From contig CAYOMD010000012.1 in NCBI GenBank assembly GCA_964404985.1, positions 1 to 64,000 of the forward strand: a stretch of 64,000 bases of DNA, read 5' to 3'. Below are positions 24,246 through 33,154 of the stretch, piece after piece; position 1 is the stretch's first letter; every line of letters begins with the position of its first letter. This DNA comes from Hankyongella sp964404985 (GTDB lineage: Bacteria > Pseudomonadota > Alphaproteobacteria > Sphingomonadales > Sphingomonadaceae). The translations under genes were made by a program, and so were the position numbers. Below the pieces are notes generated by a model. The model saw only the letters and a program-made list of their open reading frames with translations. It was not told the origin of the DNA and searched no databases.

Positions 24246-26039
24246 TCAGAAAGCGTCGGCAGGCATCGCCATCATCAGCTCTGCGCCAGCTTCCACTTTG
24301 GCGCGCCAGCCGTGCGTGTCGGCCATGTGGCGGTTCATGTAGTAGCGACCAGTGAGCAGCTTGGTCTCGAAGAAGGCCTTGTCGTCGCTGCCCTGGTTGA
24401 GCTTGGTGTAGGCGCTGTGCGCCATCCAGGCCCACATGTGGCCGAGTGCCACCAGGCCGAGCAGGTTCATGTAGGCGTAGGCTGCAGCACCGGCGTTGTT
24501 CGGATTGGTGAAGGCGTTCTGCATCAACCACATGGTGGCCCCTTGCAGGTCTGCGAGGCCCTTTTCCAGCGGACCAGTGAAGTCGTTCAGGCGTTCGTCG
24601 GACTTCGCGTCGGCGAGGAACGTCTGCAGGGTCTCGAAGTAGCCGCGGATCAGCTTGCCGCCGTCCTTGGGCAGCTTGCGGCCGACCAGATCCATGGCCT
24701 GCACGCCGTTGGTGCCTTCGTAGATCTGGGCGATCCGGGCGTCGCGCACGAACTGGGACATGCCCCATTCCTCGACGTAACCATGCCCGCCCAGGCACTG
24801 CTGCGCCCAGGTTGCGTTCTCGTAGCCCTTGTCGGTCAGCACGCCCTTGATCACCGGAGTCAGCAGGCTGATCAGGTCGTCCGCCTTCTGGCGCTCCTCT
24901 TCGGTGGCGGCCCGATGCGCCAGGTCGACCTGCAACGCCGCCCAGAGGGTCAGGGCGCGCGCGCCTTCGTTGAAGCAGCGCATATCCATCAGCATGCGGC
25001 GCACGTCCGGGTGGACGATGATCGGGTCGGCGCGCGCTTCAGCCGGTGTCGAGCGATCGAGTGCTTTACCCTGGACGCGGTCCTTGGCGTAGGCGACGGC
25101 GTTCTGATAGGCGACTTCCGAGACGCCGAGCCCTTGCAGGCCAACCCCGAGACGGGCAGCGTTCATCATGATGAACATGGCGTTGAGGCCTTTTTCCGCT
25201 TCACCGATCAGATAACCGGTCGCGCCATCGTAGTTCATCACACAGGTGGCATTGCCGTGCAGGCCCATCTTGTGCTCGATGGAGCCGCAGGAAAGCGCGT
25301 TGCGCGCACCGATCGATCCGTCCTCATTCACCAGGAACTTGGGAACGATGAACAGGGAGATGCCCTTCACGTTGTCCGGGGCACCCGTGCGCTTGGCCAG
25401 CACGAGGTGGATGATGTTCTCCGACAGGTCATGCTCACCTGCCGAGATGAAGATCTTGGTGCCGGTGATCTTGTAGGTGCCGTCATCCTGAGGCTCGGCG
25501 CGGGTGCGCAGCAGACCAAGGTCGGTGCCGCAGTGCGGCTCGGTGAGATTCATTGTGCCGGTCCAGCGGCCCGAGACCATGTTGGGGACGTATTTCTGCT
25601 TCTGCTCGTCCGAGCCGACCACCATGATCGATGCGACGGCCCCCTGGGTCAGGAACGGATAGAGCGAGAACGACATGTTGGCGGAAATCGCAAACTCCTC
25701 GAACACCGAGGCCAACATGTGCGGCAGCCCCTGCCCGCCGTATTCCGGATCGGCCGACAAGGTACCCCAGCCGCCTTCGCAGAATTTGTCATAGGCATCC
25801 TTGAAGCCCGGCGGCGTGGTGACGGTTGCGTCGGCATTGCGCACGCAGCCTACAATGTCGCCAGTGCGGTTCAGCGGCTGCAGCACGCCCTCGACGAATT
25901 TGGCAGCCTCATCCAGAACACTGCGCACCAGATCCGGAGTCGCGTCGGCGAAGCCCGGCAGGTTGGCATATTTCTCGATATTGATCATGTCGAACAGGAC
26001 GAAACTCGCGTCCTTCACGGGTGCGGCGTAAACCGGCAT
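24246..26039 (-). CDS. Acyl-CoA dehydrogenase (DmdC/FadE-like)
   Basis: The 597-residue flavoprotein introduces the first double bond in beta-oxidation. It has the acyl-CoA dehydrogenase N-terminal, middle (GTMNLTEPHCGTDLGLLRTRA, TGTKIFISAGEHD) and C-terminal domains (QCLGGHGYVEEWGMSQFVRDARIAQIYEGTNGVQA) plus the ~120-residue C-terminal extension of the long form. That form includes DmdC, the methylmercaptopropionyl-CoA dehydrogenase, and many medium/long-chain enzymes, so chain-length preference is uncertain. It follows merR by 73 bases and is followed by its own terminator. Confidence 0.93.
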   Translation of the reverse strand: MPVYAAPVKDASFVLFDMINIEKYANLPGFADATPDLVRSVLDEAAKFVEGVLQPLNRTGDIVGCVRNADATVTTPPGFKDAYDKFCEGGWGTLSADPEYGGQGLPHMLASVFEEFAISANMSFSLYPFLTQGAVASIMVVGSDEQKQKYVPNMVSGRWTGTMNLTEPHCGTDLGLLRTRAEPQDDGTYKITGTKIFISAGEHDLSENIIHLVLAKRTGAPDNVKGISLFIVPKFLVNEDGSIGARNALSCGSIEHKMGLHGNATCVMNYDGATGYLIGEAEKGLNAMFIMMNAARLGVGLQGLGVSEVAYQNAVAYAKDRVQGKALDRSTPAEARADPIIVHPDVRRMLMDMRCFNEGARALTLWAALQVDLAHRAATEEERQKADDLISLLTPVIKGVLTDKGYENATWAQQCLGGHGYVEEWGMSQFVRDARIAQIYEGTNGVQAMDLVGRKLPKDGGKLIRGYFETLQTFLADAKSDERLNDFTGPLEKGLADLQGATMWLMQNAFTNPNNAGAAAYAYMNLLGLVALGHMWAWMAHSAYTKLNQGSDDKAFFETKLLTGRYYMNRHMADTHGWRAKVEAGAELMMAMPADAF

Positions 26040-26112
26040 AGTCCTCTCCCATCAACATGCGGCCGGATATAAGGGTCCCGGTCCGCCAGGTTCTTCGTTT
26101 CGATACTTACTA

Positions 26113-26550
26113 TCAGCCGACTGGCTGCTTTGCATGTGTTGTTCGGTTCATCATGACGCAAAAATGTTCAAGCTGCTCGATCAGGAAATCGATGTCCGCC
26201 CGTTGTTCCTTCAGCGATTCAAGCTTGGCATAGCAGTAATTGAGGGTCACCTCACGCTGGCGCTCGCGGCCATCCCCGAGATCGTAGAGATCGAGCATCT
26301 CACGAATTTCAGAAAGGGAAAAGCCTGTTCGTTTGCCCCGCAGAATCCAGTTGAGCCGTGCATAATCCCGCTTGGAGTAGACGCGGTTCTGACCCTGGCG
26401 CTCCGGCGCGATCATGCCTTCGTCTTCATAATAGCGGATCGTACGCGTTGTGATCCCGAAATGCTCGGCCAGCTCGGTAATCGTAAAGCGGGCATCCGCG
26501 GGCACATGGCTCGCGTCAGGCTCGAACATTGACCGAATCTCCAGCTTCAT
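26113..26550 (-). CDS. MerR-family regulator, LiuR-like
   Basis: The ~145-residue protein has a MerR helix-turn-helix (FTITELAEHFGITTRTIRYYEDEGMI), a wing (NRVYSKRDYARLNWILRGKRTGFSLSEI) and a C-terminal coiled coil. Close relatives are the LiuR-type regulators of branched-chain amino-acid and fatty-acid catabolism, which bind TTTACGTAAACG-type palindromes. A perfect palindrome of that class lies 15 bases upstream, and a second lies in the divergent operon. Repression relieved by an acyl-CoA is the likely mode, by family. The exact start is uncertain: ATG codons at 26559, 26550 and 26529 are all possible. Confidence 0.88.
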   Translation of the reverse strand: MKLEIRSMFEPDASHVPADARFTITELAEHFGITTRTIRYYEDEGMIAPERQGQNRVYSKRDYARLNWILRGKRTGFSLSEIREMLDLYDLGDGRERQREVTLNYCYAKLESLKEQRADIDFLIEQLEHFCVMMNRTTHAKQPVG

Positions 26551-26565
26551 GTCCACCATATTGAC

Positions 26566-26585
26566 TGACGTTTACGTAAACGTCA
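26566..26585. promoter_or_regulatory. Perfect 20-bp palindrome, LiuR-type operator
   Basis: TGACGTTTACGTAAACGTCA is its own reverse complement over 20 bases and lies between the divergent merR and thioesterase genes. The core ACGTTTACGTAAACGT matches what is known of LiuR sites. It probably lets the MerR protein control itself, the genes behind it and the plus-strand operon. Confidence 0.8.
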
Positions 26586-26626
26586 AGCTGGTCTATGATG
26601 CACAAGACAGTTCAGGAGAGCAAAGC

Positions 26627-27118
26627 ATGACCGCCTTTGAAAACGTGACGTTCGGCCCGATTGCCCCTGCCGATATTGCAAGCTTGACAGGATTTGAGCT
26701 CATGCGTGCCATGATGGAAAGGCGCGTCCCGGCTCCAACGATGGCGCGCGCGCTGAATTTCTGGTTGGCAGAGGTCGGTGAAGGCACGGCCGTCTTCGAG
26801 GCAGAGCCGACCGCCGACGTGTTGAACCCACTGGGCACTGTTCATGGCGGGCTGTTGCTGACGATCATCGACAGTGCCTGCGGATGTGCCTGCCACACCA
26901 CGTTGCCTGCCGGTGTCGGCTATGCAAGCATCGAGACCAAGGTCAATTTCAGCCGCCCTCTGTTTCCCGACTCGGGGCGCATCCGTTGTGTCGGGCGGGT
27001 CGTGACCTCAGGGCGCACAATAGTCACCGCGGATGCTGTTGCAACGGACGTGCGCGGGCGCGTCGTCGGCCACGGCACGTCCACGCTTCTGGTGTTCCAG
27101 CCGAAGGATGCAGCATGA
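26627..27118 (+). CDS. PaaI-family thioesterase
   Basis: The 163-residue protein is a hotdog-fold acyl-CoA thioesterase. NPLGTVHGGLLLTIIDSACGCA contains the HGG motif of the PaaI group with the likely catalytic aspartate in IIDSA. It would hydrolyse acyl-CoA, releasing CoA during fatty-acid or aromatic catabolism. The start at 26627 has AGGAG nine bases upstream. It is the first gene of the plus-strand arm under the palindromic operator. Confidence 0.9.
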   Translation: MTAFENVTFGPIAPADIASLTGFELMRAMMERRVPAPTMARALNFWLAEVGEGTAVFEAEPTADVLNPLGTVHGGLLLTIIDSACGCACHTTLPAGVGYASIETKVNFSRPLFPDSGRIRCVGRVVTSGRTIVTADAVATDVRGRVVGHGTSTLLVFQPKDAA

Positions 27119-27125
27119 CTTCGCT

Positions 27126-27145
27126 TTACGTTTACGTTAACGTAA
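27126..27145. promoter_or_regulatory. Second LiuR-type operator (near-palindrome)
   Basis: TTACGTTTACGTTAACGTAA is palindromic except for one pair near each side of the centre and shares the ACGTTTACGT core with the site at 26566-26585. It lies between the thioesterase stop and the MBL-fold gene, 28 bases before the latter's GTG start, implying a second regulated promoter inside the operon. Confidence 0.65.
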
Positions 27146-27172
27146 GATAGCGTCGCGCTTCGGAGACTGTCT

Positions 27173-28285
27173 GTGACCGATCAATCCCTGGCCCAGCCTG
27201 AAATCGCGCCGCCCGATGCGCAGGACGCGCCGGTGCCGTCGGACTATCGTGGCCTGACCTATCCGCTCGGGCGCTGGAAGCCGGAGCCGACCGCACCGCA
27301 CGAAGTCGCACCGGGAGTGTACTGGCTGCGAATGCCGCTGCCGTTTGCACTCGATCACATCAACCTGTGGCTGCTTGAGGATAGCGACTCGTGGGTCATC
27401 GTCGACTCCGGATTGAATGCGCCTGGGTGTCAGGACGTCTGGCGTGCGGTGCTTGATGGTCCGCTTGTGGCCGGCCGGCCGGTCTCGCGCATTTTCGTCA
27501 CCCACTACCACCCGGATCATATCGGGCTGGCGGGCTGGCTCTCGGCGTTGACCGGTGCGCCGCTGCTGATGTCGCGCACCGACTATCTGATGGCGTCCAT
27601 CCTGATGCTGGGTGCACTGCCGGCCCCGCCGGAGGGCGTGCAGGCATTTTATGCCCGTGCCGGCTGGCCGTCCGAATCGATCAAGCGCTTCGCCGGGCGG
27701 GGCTGGGGCCTGTTCGCACGGGCGGTTGCGCCTCTGCCGGTCAGCTACACCCGCCTGCAGCATGGGCAGATGCACCGGGTCGGCCAGCATGACTGGCGGG
27801 TGCATGTCGGGCGCGGTCATGCGCCGGAGCATTGTTGCCTGGTCAACGAGGCGCTGGGCGTGCTGATCTCCGGGGATCAGGTGCTGCCCCGCATCACCTC
27901 GAACGTGTCCGTTTACCCGATGGAGCCATATGAAGACCCTCTCGGCGACTGGCTGGAGAGCCTTGACGGGCTATTGGCGCTGCCGGAGGGTCTGCTTGTA
28001 CTGCCCTCCCACAACGAGCCGTTCCGCGGCTTGCATACCCGGGTGCGGCAGCTTCAGGCTGACCATGCAGACAAACTCGCGCGGGTGACCGCCCTGTGTC
28101 GCGAATCGCCGCACACGGTCATTGAATGCTTTCCCGCGTTGTTCGGACGGATGCTGACAGACAACGACATCATGATGGGCAGCGGTGAGGCCTATGCCCA
28201 CCTCAACCATCTGGTGCGGCACAATCATCTGCAGCGAACGACACAAATCCGGGATGGCCGCGAAGTAGACGTATTCACAGGCTGA
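27173..28285 (+). CDS. MBL-fold metallo-hydrolase
   Basis: The 370-residue protein has the metallo-beta-lactamase motif THYHPDHIGLAGWL (HxHxDH with H as first ligand), the second metal ligand in GRGHAPEHC and the bridging aspartate in ISGDQVLP, so it should bind two zinc ions. Its position in a fatty-acid degradation operon suggests hydrolysis of a thioester or lactone intermediate, but the substrate is not readable. It starts at GTG 27173. The C-terminal ~80 residues are a helical extension common in this subgroup. Confidence 0.88.
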   Translation: MTDQSLAQPEIAPPDAQDAPVPSDYRGLTYPLGRWKPEPTAPHEVAPGVYWLRMPLPFALDHINLWLLEDSDSWVIVDSGLNAPGCQDVWRAVLDGPLVAGRPVSRIFVTHYHPDHIGLAGWLSALTGAPLLMSRTDYLMASILMLGALPAPPEGVQAFYARAGWPSESIKRFAGRGWGLFARAVAPLPVSYTRLQHGQMHRVGQHDWRVHVGRGHAPEHCCLVNEALGVLISGDQVLPRITSNVSVYPMEPYEDPLGDWLESLDGLLALPEGLLVLPSHNEPFRGLHTRVRQLQADHADKLARVTALCRESPHTVIECFPALFGRMLTDNDIMMGSGEAYAHLNHLVRHNHLQRTTQIRDGREVDVFTG

Positions 28286-28343
28286 ACCCTGTGCGAGTGT
28301 TCAGGACCATGCGCCCGGAGAGCGCACGCCTTGGGAGGAGGAC

Positions 28344-30014
28344 ATGAAGAACGAGACGGCCAGGCCGGATATCGGCTTGCCAGAGAACATGCAGCCCATG
28401 CCGGTGCAGATGATTCTGGAACAATCAGCCAGGCGCGCACCGCAGCAGCCCTACCTCGATTTCCTGGGACGCGTTTACACTTACGGTGACATTAACGCGC
28501 AGGCAGACCGGGTTGCCGCCGGGCTGCAGGCCATGGGCCTCGCCAAGGGGGACCGTGTCGGCCTGTTCCTGCCCAACTGCCCGCAGTATGTGGTGTTCTA
28601 TTACGGGATCCTGAGAGCCGGCGGCACGGTGGTGAATTTCTCGCCGCTCTACTCGACGCACGAGCTGATCCACCAGGTCGAGGATAGCCAGACCGATTTC
28701 ATGGTCTGCCTCGATCTGGCCGCCCTTTACGACACCATCAACGCGGTGCTGGAGGCAAGCCGGCTGAAGGCACTGATCGTCTGCAGTTTTGCAGATGCCT
28801 TGCCGGTTGCGGCACGCTGGGCATTCCGGGTCGCCAAGCGGCAGCTGGTGGCCAAGGTCAAACCCTGCGCGCGACGTATCCCGGCCCAGCGCCTGCTTCG
28901 CCACACGGGGCCGTATGAGCAGCGGCCGGTCGACCTGACGGAAGATATCGCCATGCTGCAATACACCGGTGGCACCACCGGTGTGCCCAAGGGGGCCATG
29001 CTCAGCCATGCCAACGTCAGTATGGCGACCCAGCAGGCAGTCGGTGCCCAGGGTGGAATCGCATTCGGGGCCGAGCGCATGCTCGGGGCGCTGCCCTTCT
29101 TTCATATTTTTGCCAGCGTCTCGGTCCTCAACGGCATGACCCTGTGCGGCGGCCTGATCGCCATCCTGCCCAAGTTCGAGCTGAAGGGGGCCCTGGCGCT
29201 CATCAAGCGCCACCGGATTACCTTCATGCCAGGCGTGCCGACCATGTTTCAGGCGCTGCTGAATGCCGATGCGGAATCGCTCTCCGTCATGAAGTCCGTG
29301 CGCGTCTCCATCTCAGGCGGTGCGCCGATGGCTGTCGAGCTCAAACGCAAGTTCGAGGCAACCAGCGGCGGTATCATCCTCGAGGGCTACGGTCTCACCG
29401 AAAGTACGGGCATTGCATCGGTCAATCCGTATCATGGTGCCAACAAGGCTGGCTCTGTCGGGGTCCCGGTGCCAGGCACCGAGGTGGTGATCGTCGACAA
29501 GGAAGATCCCGGTCGTATCCTCCCGCACGGAGAAACCGGGGAAATCTGCCTGCGCGGACCGCAGGTCATGCGCGGCTACTGGCGACGGCCGGAGGCGACG
29601 GCTGCCGTGCTCGGCCATGGCTATCTGCAGACCGGTGACGTTGGCTACCTCGATCCGGACGGCTATCTGTTCATCGTCGACCGCCTGAAGGACATGATCA
29701 ACGTGGGGGGCTTCAAGGTCTTCCCCCGCATGATCGAGGAAGCACTCTACGAGCATGGCAGCGTGCTGGAGGCGAGCGTGATCGGCGTTGCCGACGAATA
29801 TCTCGGCCAGCGCCCGAAGGCGTTCGTCGTCTTGAATGCTGACGCCCGCGGCCATGTGACCGCTGATGACCTGAAGGCCTATCTCAAGACCCGCATCGGC
29901 AAGCACGAGCAACCGGCCAGCATCGAGTTGCGCGACAGCCTGCCCAAGACCATGATCGGCAAGCTCTCCAAGAAGGAGCTTATTGCCGAGGAAAATGCCG
30001 CCACAGCGCACTAA
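28344..30014 (+). CDS. fadD: Long-chain acyl-CoA ligase (AMP-forming)
   Basis: The 556-residue enzyme activates fatty acids with ATP and CoA. Adenylation motifs are clear: MLQYTGGTTGVPKGAMLSH (phosphate loop), EGYGLTESTG, the hinge region YLFIVDRLKDMINVGGFKVFPR and the C-terminal catalytic lysine region LPKTMIGKLSKKEL. It begins at ATG 28344 behind GGGAGGAGG. As the activating enzyme it would feed the beta-oxidation genes on both arms. The symbol is by family; chain-length range is unknown. Confidence 0.93.
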   Translation: MKNETARPDIGLPENMQPMPVQMILEQSARRAPQQPYLDFLGRVYTYGDINAQADRVAAGLQAMGLAKGDRVGLFLPNCPQYVVFYYGILRAGGTVVNFSPLYSTHELIHQVEDSQTDFMVCLDLAALYDTINAVLEASRLKALIVCSFADALPVAARWAFRVAKRQLVAKVKPCARRIPAQRLLRHTGPYEQRPVDLTEDIAMLQYTGGTTGVPKGAMLSHANVSMATQQAVGAQGGIAFGAERMLGALPFFHIFASVSVLNGMTLCGGLIAILPKFELKGALALIKRHRITFMPGVPTMFQALLNADAESLSVMKSVRVSISGGAPMAVELKRKFEATSGGIILEGYGLTESTGIASVNPYHGANKAGSVGVPVPGTEVVIVDKEDPGRILPHGETGEICLRGPQVMRGYWRRPEATAAVLGHGYLQTGDVGYLDPDGYLFIVDRLKDMINVGGFKVFPRMIEEALYEHGSVLEASVIGVADEYLGQRPKAFVVLNADARGHVTADDLKAYLKTRIGKHEQPASIELRDSLPKTMIGKLSKKELIAEENAATAH

Positions 30015-30026
30015 GGAGTCCATGGC

Positions 30027-30800
30027 ATGACCGACCACATTCTGACCCAGCAGCAAGACGGTGTTCTGCACATCGTCCTGCAGCGCCCGGAGAAAAAGAA
30101 CGCCCTGACCAACGCCATGTACGCGGCGATCGCCGATGCCCTGGAGGCCGCGCAGACGGATCCGGGCGTGCGTGTTGTCCTGTTCAGGGCCGAGGGCGAC
30201 TGCTTCTCGGCCGGCAATGACATCATGGACTTCGCCAGTGTCGCGACATCGGCGCCAGACTTCGCATCCCTGCCGGTCACGCGCGTGCTGAAGGCGCTGG
30301 CCTTTGCGGAAAAGCCGCTGGTCGCGGCGGTGCACGGTGCGGCTGTCGGCATCGGCACGACGCTGCTTCTGCACTGCGATCTGGTCTATGTGGCGGAAGA
30401 CGCGCAGTTGTCGACGCCGTTCATCAACCTGGCGCTGGTGCCGGAGGCGGCCTCCAGCCTGCTCATGCCGGCACGTATTGGCCATGTCCGTTCTTATGCC
30501 ATGTTTGCGCTCGGGGAGAAGCTGAGCGGCGTTGAGGCCGTGCGGCTGGGCCTCGCCAATGCCGCCGTCCCCGCCGACCAGCTTGCCGAGACGGCGCTGA
30601 CTGCAGCCCGTGCGCTCACCCAGCGCCCGCCTGAGGCGCTGCGCCTCTCCAAGCGGTTGATGCGCGATGCCGAAACCTATGCCCGTATCATGGATATCGA
30701 GGGCGCACAGTTCATGGCCCGCCTGCGGTCACCGGAAGCGCAGGAAGCCTTTGCAGCCTTCCTGCAACGCCGTACACCAGATTTCACAAAATTCGCCTGA
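30027..30800 (+). CDS. Enoyl-CoA hydratase/isomerase
   Basis: The 257-residue crotonase-family protein has the oxyanion-hole blocks DCFSAGNDIMDF and AAVHGAAVGIGTTLLLHCDLVY. The position of the usual second catalytic glutamate is covered by LVPEAASSLLMPARIGH. It could hydrate enoyl-CoA or isomerise it before hydration. It lies 12 bases after the acyl-CoA ligase and 14 before the SDR, so the three genes are one transcription unit. Confidence 0.92.
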   Translation: MTDHILTQQQDGVLHIVLQRPEKKNALTNAMYAAIADALEAAQTDPGVRVVLFRAEGDCFSAGNDIMDFASVATSAPDFASLPVTRVLKALAFAEKPLVAAVHGAAVGIGTTLLLHCDLVYVAEDAQLSTPFINLALVPEAASSLLMPARIGHVRSYAMFALGEKLSGVEAVRLGLANAAVPADQLAETALTAARALTQRPPEALRLSKRLMRDAETYARIMDIEGAQFMARLRSPEAQEAFAAFLQRRTPDFTKFA

Positions 30801-30814
30801 GGGGAGAGAAACCA

Positions 30815-31681
30815 ATGAGCCTTGCCAACAAAACCCTGTTCATCACCGGTGCCAGCCGCGGCATCGGCCTGGCGATTGCCCTGCGCGCCGCGCGCGACGG
30901 GGCCAATGTCGCGATTGCCGCCAAGACATCCGAGCCGCACAAGCACCTGCCCGGCACCGTCTATTCGGCGGCAGCCGAAATCGAGGCGGCGGGCGGCAAG
31001 GCATTGCCACTGATCGTCGATGTGCGCGACGAGGAGTCGGTGCTGCGGGCGGTCGCCCAGACCGTCGAGACCTTCGGCGGGATCGACATTTGCGTCAACA
31101 ACGCATCGGCAATCAGTCTGAGCGGAACCGAGGCCACCGAGATGAAGCGCTATGACCTGATGCACCAGGTCAACACGCGCGGCACCTTTCTGGTCTCCAA
31201 GGCCTGCGTGCCGCACCTGCGCAAGGCCGAGAATCCACATGTGCTCATGATGTCGCCGCCGCTGGACATGAACGCCAAGTGGTTTGCGCCGCACGTCGCC
31301 TACACCATGGCGAAGTTCGGCATGTCGCAATGTGTGCTCGGCATGTCTGGCGAGTTCCGCAAGGACAGGATCGCGTTCAACGCCCTGTGGCCGCGCACCA
31401 CCATAGCGACCGCGGCGGTGCAGTTTGCCTTGCTGGGTGACGAGGGCATCCGCAAGAGCCGTACCGCCGACATTCTGGCCGATGCCGCCTATGAGATTTT
31501 CCACGAGCCATCGGCCAGCTTCACCGGCAACTTCCTGATCGATGACACCTACCTGACGAGCAAGGGCGTCACCGATTTCGACAAATACCGGGTCGACCCG
31601 ACCCAGCCCCTGCTGCCGGACTTCTTCGTGCCCGAGGACATGCCGCCGCCGCCGGGCGTGCGTTTTGATCCAGTCGCCTGA
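30815..31681 (+). CDS. SDR family oxidoreductase (HSDL2-like)
   Basis: The 288-residue short-chain dehydrogenase has the cofactor motif TGASRGIGLAIA, NNASAISL and the catalytic region around MMSPPLDMNAKWFAPHVAYTMAKFGMS with Y and K of YxxxK. It most resembles the N-terminal domain of HSDL2 (hydroxysteroid dehydrogenase-like protein 2), linked to fatty-acid metabolism, without the C-terminal sterol carrier domain. It is the last gene of the plus-strand fatty-acid operon. Confidence 0.9.
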   Translation: MSLANKTLFITGASRGIGLAIALRAARDGANVAIAAKTSEPHKHLPGTVYSAAAEIEAAGGKALPLIVDVRDEESVLRAVAQTVETFGGIDICVNNASAISLSGTEATEMKRYDLMHQVNTRGTFLVSKACVPHLRKAENPHVLMMSPPLDMNAKWFAPHVAYTMAKFGMSQCVLGMSGEFRKDRIAFNALWPRTTIATAAVQFALLGDEGIRKSRTADILADAAYEIFHEPSASFTGNFLIDDTYLTSKGVTDFDKYRVDPTQPLLPDFFVPEDMPPPPGVRFDPVA

Positions 31682-31744
31682 ACCGCGCTTTGCGTCCCGA
31701 GCGGGGAATGTGTAACGGGGTTTTCCGTTCACGGAACCACCGCA

Positions 31745-33139
31745 ATGCTGAACCACACCTCGCCTGAAGCTGACCCCGCACCCGGGTCAGCGCTTCTGAC
31801 GCGCCTGCACACCGAGACGGCGACCCTGCTGCGGCTGGCGTGGCCGATGATGATCGCGCAGGCGAGCCGCATGGGCCTGAATGTCATCGATGCCGTCATG
31901 GTCGGGCAGGCGAGCACGCAGGAGCTGGCCTACCTCGGGATGGGCCGTGCGCTCAACTGGGTGGCGGTGATCGCCGGGATCGGGCTGATGGCGGGGATCA
32001 CCGTCTTCACCTCGCGGGCAGTCGGCGCGGGCGATCCGCGCCGGTGCGGCGATGTCATGCGCCAGGGCCTGCTCTATGCGGCGGTTCTCGGGGCGGTGCT
32101 GACGGCCCTGGTGCTGCTGCTGGCGCGCCCGGCGCTTACGCTCGCGGGGGTCGCGCCGGACCTGGCGGACGGCGGTGTCGCGTTCAGCACCATGATCACG
32201 CTCGGCTACGTCCCGACCATGGTCGGCTCGGCTGCCTTCTTCTTCCTGCAGGGGATCGGGCGCCCGAAGCCGGGCATGATCATCATCACGGCGGCGCTGC
32301 CGCTCAATGTGCTGCTCAACTGGGTGTTCATCACCGGCAATCTGGGAGCACCGGCGATGGGCGCGACCGGGGCGGCACTCGCGACCACGCTGGCCGTGAC
32401 GCTGACGACCGTGATCGTGCTGCTGTACCTGCGCTGGATGCCGGATGCAGATCGCTACGGGGTGCGGGATGCCGGCTGGCGTCGTGCCTGGCGCGAGGGG
32501 CGGGCGCTGCGCCGGTTCGGGTTTGCGCCGGGTCTGGCGACCATGCTTGACCTGCTGGGCCTCAACATCCTCGCGGTCTGGGCCGGGCGTTTTGGCGCGC
32601 CGACTGCGGCAGCCTTCCAGATTCTGCTCTCGGTGCATCTGGTGGTGCTGATCGTCGGCATGAGCCTTGCCATGGCGGCCTCGGTGCGGGTCGGCAATGC
32701 CTACGGCGCTCAGGCGTGGCGGGAAATCGGCCTGCGTGCCTGGCTGGCGACCGGCCTGACCCTCTGTGCCATGGCGGTACTGGTGGTGCTGATCTACCCC
32801 AACCTGCCGCTCGCCATCCTGCCGTTCCAGCCGGACGCCGTAACCGCGACGGAAGCGCTGGCACAGTTGCGCGCCTTCGTGCCGTTCATGCTGTTCGACG
32901 GCGTTGCCTTTGTGCTGATGCTGTCCCTGCGTGCCGCAGGCGACCCGCTGATGGCCTCCGTCCTCCAGATCGCGGGCTACCTCGGGGTGGCGGTCGGGGC
33001 TGCGGCAATACTGGTCGTCAGCTTCGGCCTCGGTGGTGTCGGCCTCGCGCTGGCGTTCGGCATCGGCATGCTGGTCACCGCGCTCGCTATGGCCTGGCGC
33101 TTCCAGCTTGTCGCCACGCGGCTGGCACGGCGGTCTTGA
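31745..33139 (+). CDS. MATE family efflux transporter
   Basis: The 464-residue protein has twelve predicted membrane segments in two related halves, as in MATE (NorM) exporters, which use Na+ or H+ gradients to expel cationic drugs. Recognisable blocks are LRLAWPMMIAQASRMGLNVIDAVMVGQAS and GLATMLDLLGLNILAVWAGRFGAPTAAAFQI. It has its own likely promoter in the 63-base gap after the SDR. Substrate is unknown. Confidence 0.93.
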   Translation: MLNHTSPEADPAPGSALLTRLHTETATLLRLAWPMMIAQASRMGLNVIDAVMVGQASTQELAYLGMGRALNWVAVIAGIGLMAGITVFTSRAVGAGDPRRCGDVMRQGLLYAAVLGAVLTALVLLLARPALTLAGVAPDLADGGVAFSTMITLGYVPTMVGSAAFFFLQGIGRPKPGMIIITAALPLNVLLNWVFITGNLGAPAMGATGAALATTLAVTLTTVIVLLYLRWMPDADRYGVRDAGWRRAWREGRALRRFGFAPGLATMLDLLGLNILAVWAGRFGAPTAAAFQILLSVHLVVLIVGMSLAMAASVRVGNAYGAQAWREIGLRAWLATGLTLCAMAVLVVLIYPNLPLAILPFQPDAVTATEALAQLRAFVPFMLFDGVAFVLMLSLRAAGDPLMASVLQIAGYLGVAVGAAAILVVSFGLGGVGLALAFGIGMLVTALAMAWRFQLVATRLARRS

Positions 33140-33154
33140 CGCGGTCGTTGGGGC

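Noticed and set aside
23388..26072. 894-codon open frame opposite the thiolase and acyl-CoA dehydrogenase genes
   Set aside because: It is antisense to two well-supported genes and has composition typical of a mirrored frame.
28466..28500. Third LiuR-like site inside the acyl-CoA ligase gene
   Set aside because: The match to the palindrome is poor and it lies within coding sequence.
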